DNA from: Streptomyces sp. L2 | GTDB taxonomy: Bacteria; Actinomycetota; Actinomycetes; Streptomycetales; Streptomycetaceae | Reading direction: 5' to 3' | Length of the DNA: 64,000 bases | Assembly: GCF_004124325.1 (NCBI RefSeq) | Contig: NZ_QBDT01000001.1 | Coordinates: 7,316,001 to 7,380,000, forward strand | Part shown: in pieces, positions 1-9,127 of the stretch | How positions within the stretch are numbered: the stretch's first letter is position 1 | Layout: every line of letters begins with the position of its first letter | Notes under the pieces: model-generated | The model's input: only the letters and a program-made list of their open reading frames with translations | Database searches by the model: none | Told to the model about the DNA's origin: nothing | Program-made: the position numbers and the translations under genes

Positions 1-2
1 GC

Positions 3-161
3 TACCACGACATCCAGCTGCCGGTCGCGCAGATGCTGCGCATGGCGAAGGCCTACCCCGACGCGCTCGTCCGTATCGTCGACGCCGGCCACGAACTGCC
101 CCTGGAGAAGCCTGCCGAGCTGACCGCCGTCCTGGACGCGTTCCTCGCCCCGAAGGAGTGA
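3..161 (+). CDS. Alpha/beta hydrolase, C-terminal fragment
   Basis: The reading frame is open from the first bases and ends at TGA 159-161, giving about 52 residues of the C-terminus of a gene that begins before the window. The segment DAGHELPLEKPAEL looks like the catalytic-His loop and last helix of an alpha/beta hydrolase (His in AGHELPLE, followed by a capping helix typical of the family). Substrate cannot be guessed from this piece. No terminator hairpin is obvious behind it. Confidence 0.6.
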   Translation, partial: YHDIQLPVAQMLRMAKAYPDALVRIVDAGHELPLEKPAELTAVLDAFLAPKE

Positions 162-429
162 CGATCCGGGCCTTGGCGAAGTTTTTGCCCGTGGCCGGTT
201 CCGGACGGGACCGGCCCGGTACGACCGCCGACGCTCGCCCTCGCGCGGGCAAAACGCGGCCGAAACCGGGTGGGAGCCGCAGCCGGCCGTGCCATGACCG
301 CGTTGACCGCCACGGGCGCCTGACGGAGGCTCGCCACATAGGTGCTTGATACAACTGGTTTGGCGGCCCTCCCCGTCCCCCCTGCGCGTCATGGAGAGGG
401 CCGCCCGCCCGAGGCAGGAGGAAGCGCGT

Positions 430-2271
430 ATGTGCGGCATCACCGGCTGGGTCTCCTTCGACCGCGACCTGACCACCGAGGCCACGACCCTGCAGGCGAT
501 GACCGAGACGATGGCCTGCCGCGGCCCGGACGACCGCGGCACCTGGGCCGAGGGACCCGCCGCCCTCGGCCACCGCCGGCTCGCCATCATCGACCTCCCC
601 GGCGGCCGCCAGCCCATGACGGCGCGGACGCCCGAGGGAACCGTCGCCCTCGTCTACTCCGGCGAGACCTACAACTACACCGAACTGCGCCGTCAACTCA
701 CCGACCGCGGACACCGGTTCACCACCGACTCCGACACCGAGGTCGTGCTGCGCGGCTACCTCGAATGGGGCGACGCCGTCGCCGAACGGCTCAACGGCAT
801 GTACGCGTTCGCCATCTGGGACGGCCGCCACGACAAGCTCGTGATGATCCGCGACCGCATGGGCATCAAGCCGTTCTACTGCCACCCCACCCCCGACGGC
901 GTCCTGTTCGGCTCCGAACCCAAGGCGATCCTCGCCAACCCGCTGGCCCGCCCGCGCGTTGGCCTCGACGGGCTGCGCGAGCTGTTCGTCCTCGTGAAGA
1001 CACCCGGCCACGCCGTCTGGGACGGCATGCGCGAGGTCGAACCCGGCACCGTCGTCACCGTCGACCGCTCCGGCCTGACCACCCGGGTCTACTGGAGCCT
1101 GGAGACCCGCCCGCACACCGACGACCGCGACACCACCATCGCCGCCGTCCGCGAGCTCCTCGACGACATCGTCCGCCGTCAGCTCGTCGCCGACGTCCCG
1201 CGCTGCACCCTGCTCTCCGGCGGCCTCGACTCCTCCGCCATGACCGCGCTCGCCGCCGGACAGCTCGGCGAACACGGCGAGCGGGTCCGCAGCTTCGCCG
1301 TCGACTTCGTCGGCCAGGCCGACAACTTCATCGCCGACGAACTGCGCGGCACCCCCGACACACCCTTCGTGCACGACGTGGCCCGCCTCGCCCGCACCGA
1401 CCACCAGGACATCGTCCTCGACGCCGACTCCCTCGCCGACCCCGCCGTACGCGCGCAGGTGATCCGGGCCCGCGACCTGCCGGCCGGCTTCGGCGACATG
1501 GACGCCTCCCTGCTGCTCCTCTTCCGGGCCATCCGCGACCAGTCCACGGTCGCCCTGTCCGGCGAGTCCGCCGACGAGGTCTTCGGCGGCTACCTGCAGT
1601 TCTTCGACGAGGAGGCCCGCCGCGTTGACACCTTCCCCTGGCTGGCCAGCTTCGGCCGCCACTTCGGCGAGGACGCCGGCATCCTGCGCGGCGACGTCAC
1701 CAAGGCCCTGGACCTGCCGGCGTACGTCGCCGACGGGTACCGCACCGCCGTCGCCGGCATCCAGCGCCTCGACGGCGAGAGCGACTTCGAGTACCGCATG
1801 CGGCAGATCTGCCACCTGCACCTGACCCGGTTCGTCCGCGCCCTGCTCGACCGCAAGGACCGCATGAGCATGGCCGTCGGCCTGGAGGTCCGCGTCCCCT
1901 TCTGCGACCACCGGCTCGTCGAGTACGTCTACAACACGCCCTGGTCCCTGAAGTCCTTCGACGGCCGCGAGAAGAGCCTGCTCCGGGAGGCCACCGCCGA
2001 CGTCCTGCCACGCTCGGTCTACGACCGCGTCAAGAGCCCCTACCCGTCCACCCAGGACCCGCGCTACGCCCGCGCCCTCCAGGACCAGGCCAAGGACCTG
2101 CTCTCCCGGCCCTCCCACCGCGTCTTCGACCTCGTCGACCGGGAGAAGGTCCAGCGGGCCGCCGACCGCGACACCCCCGTCAGCGCCCAGGCGGACCGGC
2201 GCGGCCTGGAACGCACCCTCGACCTCGCGGGCTGGCTGGAGCAGTACTCCCCGGAACTGGCCCTGAGCTGA
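430..2271 (+). CDS. asnB: Asparagine synthase (glutamine-hydrolysing)
   Basis: Makes asparagine from aspartate, ATP and glutamine in the cytosol. The protein has 613 residues, normal for bacterial AsnB. It starts MCGITGW, so Cys2 becomes the N-terminal nucleophile of a class II glutamine amidotransferase domain after Met removal; this fixes the start at ATG 430 although the frame is open from 346. The synthetase half shows the pyrophosphate loop SGGLDSS near residue 263 and the ESADEVFGGY segment. An AGGAGG ribosome binding site lies just upstream (about 416-421). It stands alone: the next gene is convergent only 21 bp away. It could serve primary metabolism or stress/cell-wall amidation; the sequence does not decide. 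Confidence 0.95.
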   Translation: MCGITGWVSFDRDLTTEATTLQAMTETMACRGPDDRGTWAEGPAALGHRRLAIIDLPGGRQPMTARTPEGTVALVYSGETYNYTELRRQLTDRGHRFTTDSDTEVVLRGYLEWGDAVAERLNGMYAFAIWDGRHDKLVMIRDRMGIKPFYCHPTPDGVLFGSEPKAILANPLARPRVGLDGLRELFVLVKTPGHAVWDGMREVEPGTVVTVDRSGLTTRVYWSLETRPHTDDRDTTIAAVRELLDDIVRRQLVADVPRCTLLSGGLDSSAMTALAAGQLGEHGERVRSFAVDFVGQADNFIADELRGTPDTPFVHDVARLARTDHQDIVLDADSLADPAVRAQVIRARDLPAGFGDMDASLLLLFRAIRDQSTVALSGESADEVFGGYLQFFDEEARRVDTFPWLASFGRHFGEDAGILRGDVTKALDLPAYVADGYRTAVAGIQRLDGESDFEYRMRQICHLHLTRFVRALLDRKDRMSMAVGLEVRVPFCDHRLVEYVYNTPWSLKSFDGREKSLLREATADVLPRSVYDRVKSPYPSTQDPRYARALQDQAKDLLSRPSHRVFDLVDREKVQRAADRDTPVSAQADRRGLERTLDLAGWLEQYSPELALS

Positions 2272-2292
2272 GTGCTCGCGCGGCGCCCCGGA

Positions 2293-3894
2293 TCAGTCGC
2301 CGGTGTCCGGCACGGTGCTCCAGGGCGTCGCGTCGGCCGGGCAGGAGCTGCCCGACGGCGGCAGAGTGCCGTACAGCAGGAAGTCGTCGATCTTGCGGTG
2401 CACGCACTTCGACGAGGCGTAACCGGTGTGTCCCTCGCTGCGGTTGTCCAGGACCACCGCGGACGAGCCGAGCCGCCGGGCCGTCTCCACGGTCCAGCGG
2501 TACGGCGTCGCCGGGTCCCCGCGGGTGCCGACGAGCAGCATGCGCGGCGTGTGGACGTTCTTCACCCGGTCGCGGATGAAGTCCGTGCCCTTGGGCCGGC
2601 CGTAGCACATCAGCAACTGGGTCAGCCGGTACTCGCCGAACACCGGCGACGCCTGCTCGTAGGCGGCGCGCAAGTCCTTGAGGTCCTTGGTGATCCGGGC
2701 CGCCGTCGGCCGGTCCGGATCGTCCGCGCAGTTGATCGCCATCAGCGCGGCCGGCAGATTGTCCGCGGGCACGTTTTGCGGGGCCACCAGGCCGCCGTCC
2801 TTGCGGCGCGGCAGCGCGAAGGCACCGGAGGAGAAGCTCTCGATACGGCGGGTGTCGCCGTCCTCGACCAGCGAGCCGAGCGCCCGCTCCAGCGCCGGCC
2901 ACAGCTCCTTGCTGTACAGGGCCTGCCCGATCGCGCCCACCAGGTCCTGACCGGAGAACGAACCCCCGAAGTCCCCGGGCACCGGGTTCTCGTCGAGGGA
3001 GCGGACGAGCCGTTCGACCTCCTCGCCGGCCGCGCGCCGGTCCTGGCCGAACGGGCAGGCGACGTCCGTCACGCACCAGTCGAGGAAGTCGTCCAGCGCC
3101 GTCTGCTGTCCCTCGGCACCCGCGATGCCCTGCTCGGACAGCGGCTCGGTCAGCGTGTCCACGCCGTCCAGCGCCACCCTGCCGACCTTGCCCGGGAACT
3201 CGGCCGCGTACACCGCGCCGAGCCGGGTGCCGTACGAGAACCCGAGGTAGTTCAGCTTCTTGTCGCCGAGGGCCTGGCGGATGACGTCCAGGTCCCGGGC
3301 GGCGTCCACGGTGCCGATGTGCCGCAGCACCGGGCCGGAGTGCCGCACGCACTGCGCGGCCATCTTCCGCAGCTGCTTCAGCAGGGCCTGCGGGTGATCG
3401 AGGTCGGTGCTCGGCCGGCCGGTGTCGGAGGACTCGTCGTCCTCGCTCTCGCCGCAGCTGACGGGGGAGGAGCGGCCGACACCGCGCGGATCGAAGGTGA
3501 CCACGTCGTAGCCGTCGGTCAGGTCCATGAACTGCTTGCCCGCGGCGGCGAGTTCACTGACGCCGGGACCGCCCGGACCGCCGAAGTTCAGCACCACCGA
3601 ACCCCGCGACGCCCCCGTGGCCCGGTACCGGGCCAGCGCCAGGTCGAGCGTGCCCGCGCCGGGCCGGGTGTAGTCCAGGGGGACCGTCACCTTCCCGCAC
3701 CGCAGGTCCTTGGGCATCTCCGGGCCCTTGCAGACAGCCCATACGATCTTCTGCCGGTAGAACCGGGACAGGTCCGGCCCGGGATGCCCGGCCGCGCCCA
3801 CGGGCGGACCGGCCGCGAGCAGCAGGGCCAGCGCGACGACCGAGGAACCCGCGCAGCGCCGCACGGCGGACCGTGGGGACAGCTTGGCCAGCAT
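2293..3894 (-). CDS. Secreted tripeptidyl aminopeptidase-type alpha/beta hydrolase
   Basis: A 533-residue exported serine peptidase of the Streptomyces Tap/SlpD/SlpE family, which removes tripeptides from the N-termini of secreted proteins. It begins MLAKLSPRSAVRRC followed by a hydrophobic stretch and AxA site, a Sec-type signal peptide. The oxyanion segment is GGPGGPGVS, the nucleophile elbow is GFSYG, and the C-terminal TAP-like domain carries GTRGDPATPY (Asp) and EGHTGY (His). The frame is open much further upstream, but ATG 3894 has GGGAGG at good distance and a signal peptide directly after it. Divergent from the chaplin gene; convergent with asnB. Confidence 0.9.
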   Translation of the reverse strand: MLAKLSPRSAVRRCAGSSVVALALLLAAGPPVGAAGHPGPDLSRFYRQKIVWAVCKGPEMPKDLRCGKVTVPLDYTRPGAGTLDLALARYRATGASRGSVVLNFGGPGGPGVSELAAAGKQFMDLTDGYDVVTFDPRGVGRSSPVSCGESEDDESSDTGRPSTDLDHPQALLKQLRKMAAQCVRHSGPVLRHIGTVDAARDLDVIRQALGDKKLNYLGFSYGTRLGAVYAAEFPGKVGRVALDGVDTLTEPLSEQGIAGAEGQQTALDDFLDWCVTDVACPFGQDRRAAGEEVERLVRSLDENPVPGDFGGSFSGQDLVGAIGQALYSKELWPALERALGSLVEDGDTRRIESFSSGAFALPRRKDGGLVAPQNVPADNLPAALMAINCADDPDRPTAARITKDLKDLRAAYEQASPVFGEYRLTQLLMCYGRPKGTDFIRDRVKNVHTPRMLLVGTRGDPATPYRWTVETARRLGSSAVVLDNRSEGHTGYASSKCVHRKIDDFLLYGTLPPSGSSCPADATPWSTVPDTGD

Positions 3895-4207
3895 CGATCG
3901 CCTCCCGGGGCGCCCGCAGCGGACCTGGGACGGCGCCCTCGGCTCACCATAAGCGGGCCCCGGAGGACCCGCCTCCGGGCGAGCGGGGCTGTCCGTGATG
4001 CCGTAGTGTGCGCGGTTTTCCGTAGACGCCGTCCCGTTCTCCGTCCCGTCTCCGCACCGACGATCATTCGAGTGCTTTACGCGCGGTTCGAAGAACCGTG
4101 TCCTCCGATGGAGTGAACGGCGGACAAGCCATAACCCGGATGGTGCAGTCACGGTTTTAGGGGGTGCGGGTGACAACCCGTGACCATCACTGGAAGGCAG
4201 GGAACCT
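3895..4207. other. Divergent intergenic region, peptidase/chaplin
   Basis: 313 bp between two divergent starts. It contains a perfect 15-bp inverted repeat (CGGTTC-GAA-GAACCG, listed separately) and, close to the chaplin start, a small CGGGT-GACA-ACCCG hairpin at 4167-4180 in what would be the 5' leader. No further gene was seen. Confidence 0.5.
4084..4098. promoter_or_regulatory. Inverted repeat, candidate operator upstream of chaplin gene
   Basis: CGGTTC-GAA-GAACCG is a perfect 6-bp dyad with a 3-bp centre, 110 bp upstream of the chaplin start and 190 bp upstream of the divergent peptidase start. It has the look of a dimeric regulator site, but the factor is unknown. Confidence 0.35.
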
Positions 4208-4906
4208 ATGAATCGGGCCACCCGAAACGGTGTGATCGCAGCCGTGGCGGCCTCCGGCGCGATGGCTGTGGCGCTGCCGGTGTCCTCCGCGTTCGCGGCC
4301 GACGGCGCCTTGGCCGACGGCTCCGCGATCGGCTCGCCCGGGGTGATCTCCGGCAACACGATCCAGCTTCCGTTGCACGTGCCGGTGAACGTGTGCGGCA
4401 ACACCGTGAACGTGGCGGGGCTGCTCAACCCGGCCGCTGGCAACACCTGCGCGAACACCGGTTCCGCCGTGAGTGACAAGGCCGGTCATCACCGGGCGGC
4501 CGGCGCGCACGGCGTGACGACCCGGAACGGCGGATCGGCCGGCCACGGCGGTGCGACCGCCGAGGGCGTCACGGAGGGGTCGCCGGGTGTGCTCTCCGGC
4601 AACGGCGTGCAGCTCCCCGTCCACCTCCCGGTGAACGTCAGCGGCAACTCGGTGAACGTGGTCGGCATCGGCAACCCGGCCGACGGCAACGTGTCGGTGA
4701 ACACCTCGCAGCCGCCCACGCGCGAGACCCCGGCCCCCGTCAAGTTCCACCACCCGGCCCCCCGTGCGCTGCACCCGGCGGAGTCCGGCCCCATGCTGGC
4801 GCACACCGGCGCGGACGCGACGGCCCCCGCGCTCGCGGGCGGCGCCGCCCTCTTCCTCACGGGCGTGGCCCTGTACCGCCGCTTCCGCCCCTCCCGGAAC
4901 GGCTGA
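4208..4906 (+). CDS. Long chaplin, cell-wall anchored
   Basis: A 232-residue surface protein of the chaplin family, the amyloid-forming hydrophobic proteins that coat aerial hyphae and spores. Residues 1-31 form a signal peptide ending AFA. Two chaplin domains follow, about residues 42-85 and 124-167, each with the GSPGV(I/L)SGN start and the VPVNVxGN core. A sortase signal LAHTG sits at 198-202, followed by a membrane segment and the charged tail YRRFRPSRNG, so the protein should be covalently attached to peptidoglycan like ChpA-C of S. coelicolor. The first domain has the usual Cys pair (Cys63, Cys81); the second has Ser144 and a Val at these places and no Cys. Ribosome binding site GGAAGG precedes ATG 4208. 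Confidence 0.93.
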   Translation: MNRATRNGVIAAVAASGAMAVALPVSSAFAADGALADGSAIGSPGVISGNTIQLPLHVPVNVCGNTVNVAGLLNPAAGNTCANTGSAVSDKAGHHRAAGAHGVTTRNGGSAGHGGATAEGVTEGSPGVLSGNGVQLPVHLPVNVSGNSVNVVGIGNPADGNVSVNTSQPPTRETPAPVKFHHPAPRALHPAESGPMLAHTGADATAPALAGGAALFLTGVALYRRFRPSRNG

Positions 4907-4918
4907 CCCGCCCCGGAA

Positions 4919-4949
4919 AAGACCCCATCGGCACGGCCGGTGGGGTCTT
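4919..4949 (+). terminator. Terminator hairpin after the chaplin gene
   Basis: AAGACCCCA and TGGGGTCTT form a 9-bp perfect stem around a 13-nt loop, 12 bp after the chaplin stop codon. There is no clean U tract, as is common in Streptomyces. Confidence 0.7.
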
Positions 4950-5220
4950 CCGCTGCGCGCACACCCGAGGGCCAACCGACCAACCCTGCCTCAGGGCCCG
5001 CCGGTTGAGGGCACCAGGGCCTGCCGGCCGAGACACGGAACCGTCCGGACCCGGCATGGCGCGGACACCCGGTGATCGGGAAGGATGCGGTGCGGGAGCG
5101 GTCGTACGGCCGCCCCCGACCCGACGCCCGAGCACCACGCGACACCTCGCGACCACCACGCCACACTTCGCGATCAGCACGTGCCCCTCTCGCGACCGCC
5201 ACGGAAACGGAGCGCAACCG
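4950..5220. other. Intergenic region with degenerate 21-bp repeats
   Basis: Between the chaplin terminator and the next GNAT gene. It holds three degenerate tandem units (see repeat at 5136). The frame of the next gene is open through much of it, so part may be translated if the true start is earlier than annotated. Confidence 0.4.
5136..5199. repeat. Degenerate 21-22 bp tandem repeat, 3 copies
   Basis: Three adjacent units start at 5136, 5157 and 5178, each beginning CACG and containing CGCGACC or CGCGATC near the end. In one frame they read as a 7-residue repeat resembling HHATPRD. They lie just upstream of the chosen start of the next gene. Confidence 0.65.
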
Positions 5221-6240
5221 ATGACCTCCCCCGCCCCCCAGGACCCAGTGCCCCGGCAGGCGACGTTCGCCCCGTCGCGACGCCCGGCACGCCCTCTCGC
5301 CGCACCGGCCGAAAGCCCGAGTACACCCAGTACGAGGACTTCCGGCCGGCACACCGAGAGCACGCACCGGACGCCGCTCCTTCACGGGCAAACGTCGCGT
5401 GCCGGGGCACTCGTCGTCACGCAGGCCACCCTCGCCGACTGGCCGGTGATCAGCGGATGGGCGGCGGAGGAGGGGTGGAACCCCGGAGTGTCCGACGGGC
5501 CCGCCTTCTTCGCCCAGGACCCCGACGGCTTCTTCCTCGGCCGGATCGACGGGGAGCCGGTCTCGGCGATCTCCGTCGTCACCTACGGCACCGACTACGC
5601 CTTCCTCGGCTGCTACCTGGTCCGCCCCGACCTGCGCGGCCACGGCCACGGCCTCACCACCTGGAAGACGGCCCTCGCCCACGCCGGCAACCGCACCGTC
5701 GGCCTGGACGGCGTCGTCGCCCAGCAGGACAACTACCGTCAGTCCGGCTTCGAACTCGCCTACCGCACCGTCCGCTTCACCGGCACCGCCGCCGAGACCG
5801 CCGTCCCGGCCGGTGTCCGCCCCGCCGGCCCCGCCGACCTGGCCGCCCTCACCGCCTACGACAGCGCCTGCCACCCCGCCGACCGCCCCCGCTTCCTCGC
5901 CGAGTGGCTGACCGGGCCCGGCCACCGTGCCGTCCTCCGGCACGACGGCGACCGCCTCACCGGCTACGGCGTGATCCGCCCCGGCCACGACACCCTCCGC
6001 ATCGGCCCGCTCCTCGCGGACACCGCCGACGACGCCCGCGCCCTGTTCGCCGCCCTCACCGCCGACGCGGCCGGCCGCGAGGTCGCCATCGACGTCCCCG
6101 AGCCCAACTCCGCGGGAGCCGCCCTGGCCGAGGAGTCGGGCCTCACCGCCTCGTTCGAGACGGCCCGCATGTACACCGGCCCGGTCCGCGCGCACGCGCA
6201 GGAGCGCGTCTTCGGCGTCACCACCCTCGAACTCGGCTGA
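5221..6240 (+). CDS. GNAT-family N-acetyltransferase with C-terminal Acetyltransf_18-like half
   Basis: A 339-residue protein. Residues from about 66 (LVVTQATLADWPVISGWAAEEGWNPG) match the start of the GNAT fold; the acetyl-CoA loop is RPDLRGHGHG and the C-terminal part (from about VRPAGPADLAALTAYD) resembles the second domain seen in YitH-type two-domain GNATs. The substrate is unknown. The start is uncertain: ATG 5221 has a weak GGAG-like site, and the first 60 or so residues are Pro/Ser/Arg-rich and may not be translated, since the conserved domain starts only near 5410. Confidence 0.75.
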   Translation: MTSPAPQDPVPRQATFAPSRRPARPLAAPAESPSTPSTRTSGRHTESTHRTPLLHGQTSRAGALVVTQATLADWPVISGWAAEEGWNPGVSDGPAFFAQDPDGFFLGRIDGEPVSAISVVTYGTDYAFLGCYLVRPDLRGHGHGLTTWKTALAHAGNRTVGLDGVVAQQDNYRQSGFELAYRTVRFTGTAAETAVPAGVRPAGPADLAALTAYDSACHPADRPRFLAEWLTGPGHRAVLRHDGDRLTGYGVIRPGHDTLRIGPLLADTADDARALFAALTADAAGREVAIDVPEPNSAGAALAEESGLTASFETARMYTGPVRAHAQERVFGVTTLELG

Positions 6241-6298
6241 CGCCCCGGCCCCGAAATCGTGTTGCCCCCCGCCGTCGTGCCTGGTGGAGTGGCCCACG

Positions 6299-7078
6299 AT
6301 GAACCCCACCGAGACACTCGCGCGCTACGACCGTGAGATGCGCCGGGGCGCCCGGCCCGACGGCCCCGGCGCCCGCGTCGAGCGCGCCGGAGCGGTCGTA
6401 CGCCAGATCGCCGACCCACAGGGCTGGAACGGGGTCCTCTGGTCCGGCCTGGACGAGACGACCGCGGACCGGGCGATCCGCGAACAGATCGCCCGGTTCA
6501 CCGCGCTGGGCCGGACGGACTTCGAATGGAAGGTCTACGGCCACGACCGGCCCGCCGACCTCGGCCGGCGCCTCACCGCCGCCGGCTTCCGCGCCGAGCC
6601 CGAGGAGACGCTGCTGGTCGGCGAGATCGCGGAGGTGGCCCTGGACACCGAGCCGCCGGCCGGCATCCGTCTGGCCGAGGCCACCGACGCGGCCGGCGTC
6701 GACCGGGTCGTCGAGGTGCACGAGAAGGCCTTCGGCACGGACGGCACGCGGCTGCGCCACCGGCTGCTCGCCGGGCTCGCCGCCGACCCCGGCACGGTCG
6801 TCGCGGTCGTCGCCCTCGCCGGGGACGAACCCGTCAGCGCCGCCCGCATGGAACTGGTGCCCGGCACCCACTTCGCCGGACTGTGGGGCGGCGGCACCAT
6901 CGAGGCGTGGCGGGGCCGGGGCCTGTACCGCGCCCTCGTCACCCACCGCGCCCGCGTCGCCGCCGCCCGCGGCTACGAGTACCTCCAGGTCGACGCCTCA
7001 CCTATGAGCCGCCCCATCCTGGAACGCCTCGGCTTCCACGCGCTGACCACCACCACGCCGTACGTCCACGGCCCCTGA
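6299..7078 (+). CDS. GNAT-family N-acetyltransferase
   Basis: A 259-residue acetyltransferase with the GNAT fold in its C-terminal half: the acetyl-CoA loop is EAWRGRGLYRAL and the last strand ends ILERLGFHALTTTTPY. The N-terminal half (residues 1-110) looks like a degenerate first GNAT domain. ATG 6299 is preferred to GTG 6284 because GGTGGAG then sits about 11 bases upstream as the ribosome binding site. It follows another GNAT gene by 58 bp on the same strand and may be co-transcribed. Substrate unknown. Confidence 0.85.
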   Translation: MNPTETLARYDREMRRGARPDGPGARVERAGAVVRQIADPQGWNGVLWSGLDETTADRAIREQIARFTALGRTDFEWKVYGHDRPADLGRRLTAAGFRAEPEETLLVGEIAEVALDTEPPAGIRLAEATDAAGVDRVVEVHEKAFGTDGTRLRHRLLAGLAADPGTVVAVVALAGDEPVSAARMELVPGTHFAGLWGGGTIEAWRGRGLYRALVTHRARVAAARGYEYLQVDASPMSRPILERLGFHALTTTTPYVHGP

Positions 7079-7126
7079 GCACCGGTCAGCGCCATACGTC
7101 TACGGCCGCCGCCCCTGCCCCACCGG

Positions 7127-7393
7127 TCAGCGCCGCGCCCCCCGGGACCGGTCCAGCGCGGCCACGCCCACCGCCGCCAGGGCGATCTGGATGAGCCACT
7201 CGATCCAGTCGGGCCCCTTGGTGTCGGCGACCCCGAGCGCGGCGGCGATCGCCGAGCCGATGAAGGCCGCCACGATGCCGACCACGATCGTCCACAGAAT
7301 GCCGATGTGCTGCCGTCCGGGAACGACCAGGCGGCCCAGCACACCGATGATGATGCCGATGACGACGGCACTGATGATGCCTGATATCTCCAT
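7127..7393 (-). CDS. GlsB/YeaQ/YmgE-family stress-response membrane protein
   Basis: An 88-residue integral membrane protein with three hydrophobic segments and the family pattern MEISGIISAVVIGIIIGVLGRL, then PGRQHIG, then IGSAIAAALG. Members (formerly called transglycosylase-associated) are small stress-induced membrane proteins of unclear biochemistry. The frame is open to 7516, but ATG 7393 has AGAGGGG upstream and begins exactly at the conserved N-terminus. Convergent with the upstream GNAT gene. Confidence 0.9.
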   Translation of the reverse strand: MEISGIISAVVIGIIIGVLGRLVVPGRQHIGILWTIVVGIVAAFIGSAIAAALGVADTKGPDWIEWLIQIALAAVGVAALDRSRGARR

Positions 7394-7611
7394 GTCCACC
7401 CCTCTGCGCGGTCTGCTCCGTCCCTGAGCCATGTGCCCGCTGAGTCCGCGGGCACGCCGCCGCGCATATTGCCGGGACTTTCTGTTCACCCCCCAGTCAT
7501 GCCATGTACCTTTCAATCAATCGACGCGTGTAGAACCCTCGAACGAGTTCTACGCGCGCAGATACGGGCGTCCCCACCGCCCCTCCCCACCCCCTCATGG
7601 AGGTTCGCCGG

Positions 7612-9069
7612 ATGCTTGGATCCAGGAGATCCCCCCGCACACTCACCACCGCCCTGGCCGGTCTCGGACTGTTCCTCACGTCCGCGGCCCTCCAGTTCGG
7701 CGCCGGTACCACCGAGGCCCACGCGGCCACCACCCACCGGATCCTGTTCGACAACGCCCACGCCGAGACGGCCGGCAACGCGGACTGGATCATCTCCACC
7801 AGCCAGCCCGACCCGCTCGGCCAGGACTCCTCCCCGTCGGCCGAGACGGACTGGACCGGCGCCCTGTCGTCCTGGGGCGTCGCCCTGCAGAAGACGGGCG
7901 ACTACAGCCTGAAGACCCTCCCGTCCGGATCGAGCCTCTCCTACGGCGGCTCCTCCTCGACCGACCTGTCGAACTTCGACACCCTCGTCCTCCCGGAGCC
8001 GAACACCCTGTTCACCGGCGCCGAGAAGACCGCGATCATGAACTTCGTCAAGAACGGCGGCGGACTGTTCATGATCTCCGACCACACCGGAGCCGACCGC
8101 AACAACGACGGCGAGGACGCCGTCGAGGTGCTCAACGACCTGATGACGAACAACAGCGTCGACTCCACCGACCCGTTCGGCTTCTCGATCGACTCGCTCG
8201 ACATCAACTCCGGTTACCCGGCCGCGATCAACGACAGCTCCGACCCGGTCCTGCACGGCTCCTTCGGCACCGTCACCAAGAGCCTCATCGCGGACGGCAC
8301 CACCGCCACCCTCAAGCCGTCCGACGACTCCGGGGTGAAGGGCCTGGTGTACGGCTCGGGCTACTCCGGCAACACCGGAGCCTTCTTCCTCACCAGCACC
8401 TACGGCAGCGGCCGCGTCGCCTTCTGGGGCGACAGCTCACCGATCGACGACGGCACCGGCCAGTCCGGCAACACGCTGTACGACGGCTGGAACGACTCCG
8501 GCGCCACCAACGCGGCCCTCGCCCTCAACGCCACGGCGTGGCTGGCCGGTTCGGGCACCACCGGCGGCGGAGGCGGGGGCGGCGGCACGGGCAGCTGCAC
8601 CGCCGGCCAGCTCCTCGGCAACAGCGGCTTCGAGTCGGGCAACACCACCTGGAGCGCCTCCAGCGGCGTCATCACCAGCTCCGGCGGAGAATCGCCCCGT
8701 TCCGGCTCGTACTACGCCTGGCTCGACGGCTACGGCACCGCCACCACCGACACGCTCTCCCAGCCGGTGACGATCCCGTCCGGCTGCTCGACGGCCTCGT
8801 TCGGCTTCTACCTCCACATCGACACCGCCGAGACCTCCACGAGCACGGCCTACGACACCCTGAAGGTCCAGGTGCTGAACAGCTCCGGCACGGTCCTGAA
8901 GACCCTGGCGACCTACTCCAACCTGAACGCCGCCTCGGGGTACACCCGGCACGCCTTCGACCTGAGCGGCTACGCCGGGCAGAACGTCACCCTGAAGTTC
9001 ACCGGCACCGAGGGCTCCAAGCTCCAGACGTCGTTCGTGCTCGACGACACCGCGCTCGACGTCGGCTGA
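7612..9069 (+). CDS. Secreted protein: GATase-like N-terminal domain plus C-terminal beta-sandwich
   Basis: A 485-residue exported protein. A signal peptide with the cleavage region [14 protein letters not shown] is followed by a domain (about 35-320) with features of the DUF4350/ThuA-like class I glutamine amidotransferase fold: a strand [11 protein letters not shown], then [23 protein letters not shown] and [17 protein letters not shown] run of glycines links it to a C-terminal galactose-binding-type beta-sandwich (about 335-485) with LGNSGFESG and [13 protein letters not shown] 7612 is chosen over ATG 7597 because GGAGG lies between them. The enzymatic role is unknown; it could bind or act on carbohydrate outside the cell. 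Confidence 0.8.
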   Translation: MLGSRRSPRTLTTALAGLGLFLTSAALQFGAGTTEAHAATTHRILFDNAHAETAGNADWIISTSQPDPLGQDSSPSAETDWTGALSSWGVALQKTGDYSLKTLPSGSSLSYGGSSSTDLSNFDTLVLPEPNTLFTGAEKTAIMNFVKNGGGLFMISDHTGADRNNDGEDAVEVLNDLMTNNSVDSTDPFGFSIDSLDINSGYPAAINDSSDPVLHGSFGTVTKSLIADGTTATLKPSDDSGVKGLVYGSGYSGNTGAFFLTSTYGSGRVAFWGDSSPIDDGTGQSGNTLYDGWNDSGATNAALALNATAWLAGSGTTGGGGGGGGTGSCTAGQLLGNSGFESGNTTWSASSGVITSSGGESPRSGSYYAWLDGYGTATTDTLSQPVTIPSGCSTASFGFYLHIDTAETSTSTAYDTLKVQVLNSSGTVLKTLATYSNLNAASGYTRHAFDLSGYAGQNVTLKFTGTEGSKLQTSFVLDDTALDVG

Positions 9070-9076
9070 GCGAGGA

Positions 9077-9106
9077 GGAGGGTGGGCCGCCCCCGGCCCA
9101 CCCTCC
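9077..9106. terminator. Bidirectional terminator hairpin
   Basis: GGAGGGTGGGCC and GGCCCACCCTCC form a perfect 12-bp stem with a 6-nt loop, placed between two convergent genes (stops at 9069 and 9128). Confidence 0.8.
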
Positions 9107-9127
9107 CTGCTCCCGGTGGGCGAGGGG

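Noticed and set aside
2272..4116. 614-codon ORF on the plus strand
   Set aside because: It is antisense to the tripeptidyl aminopeptidase, which has a full set of motifs; a GC-rich shadow.
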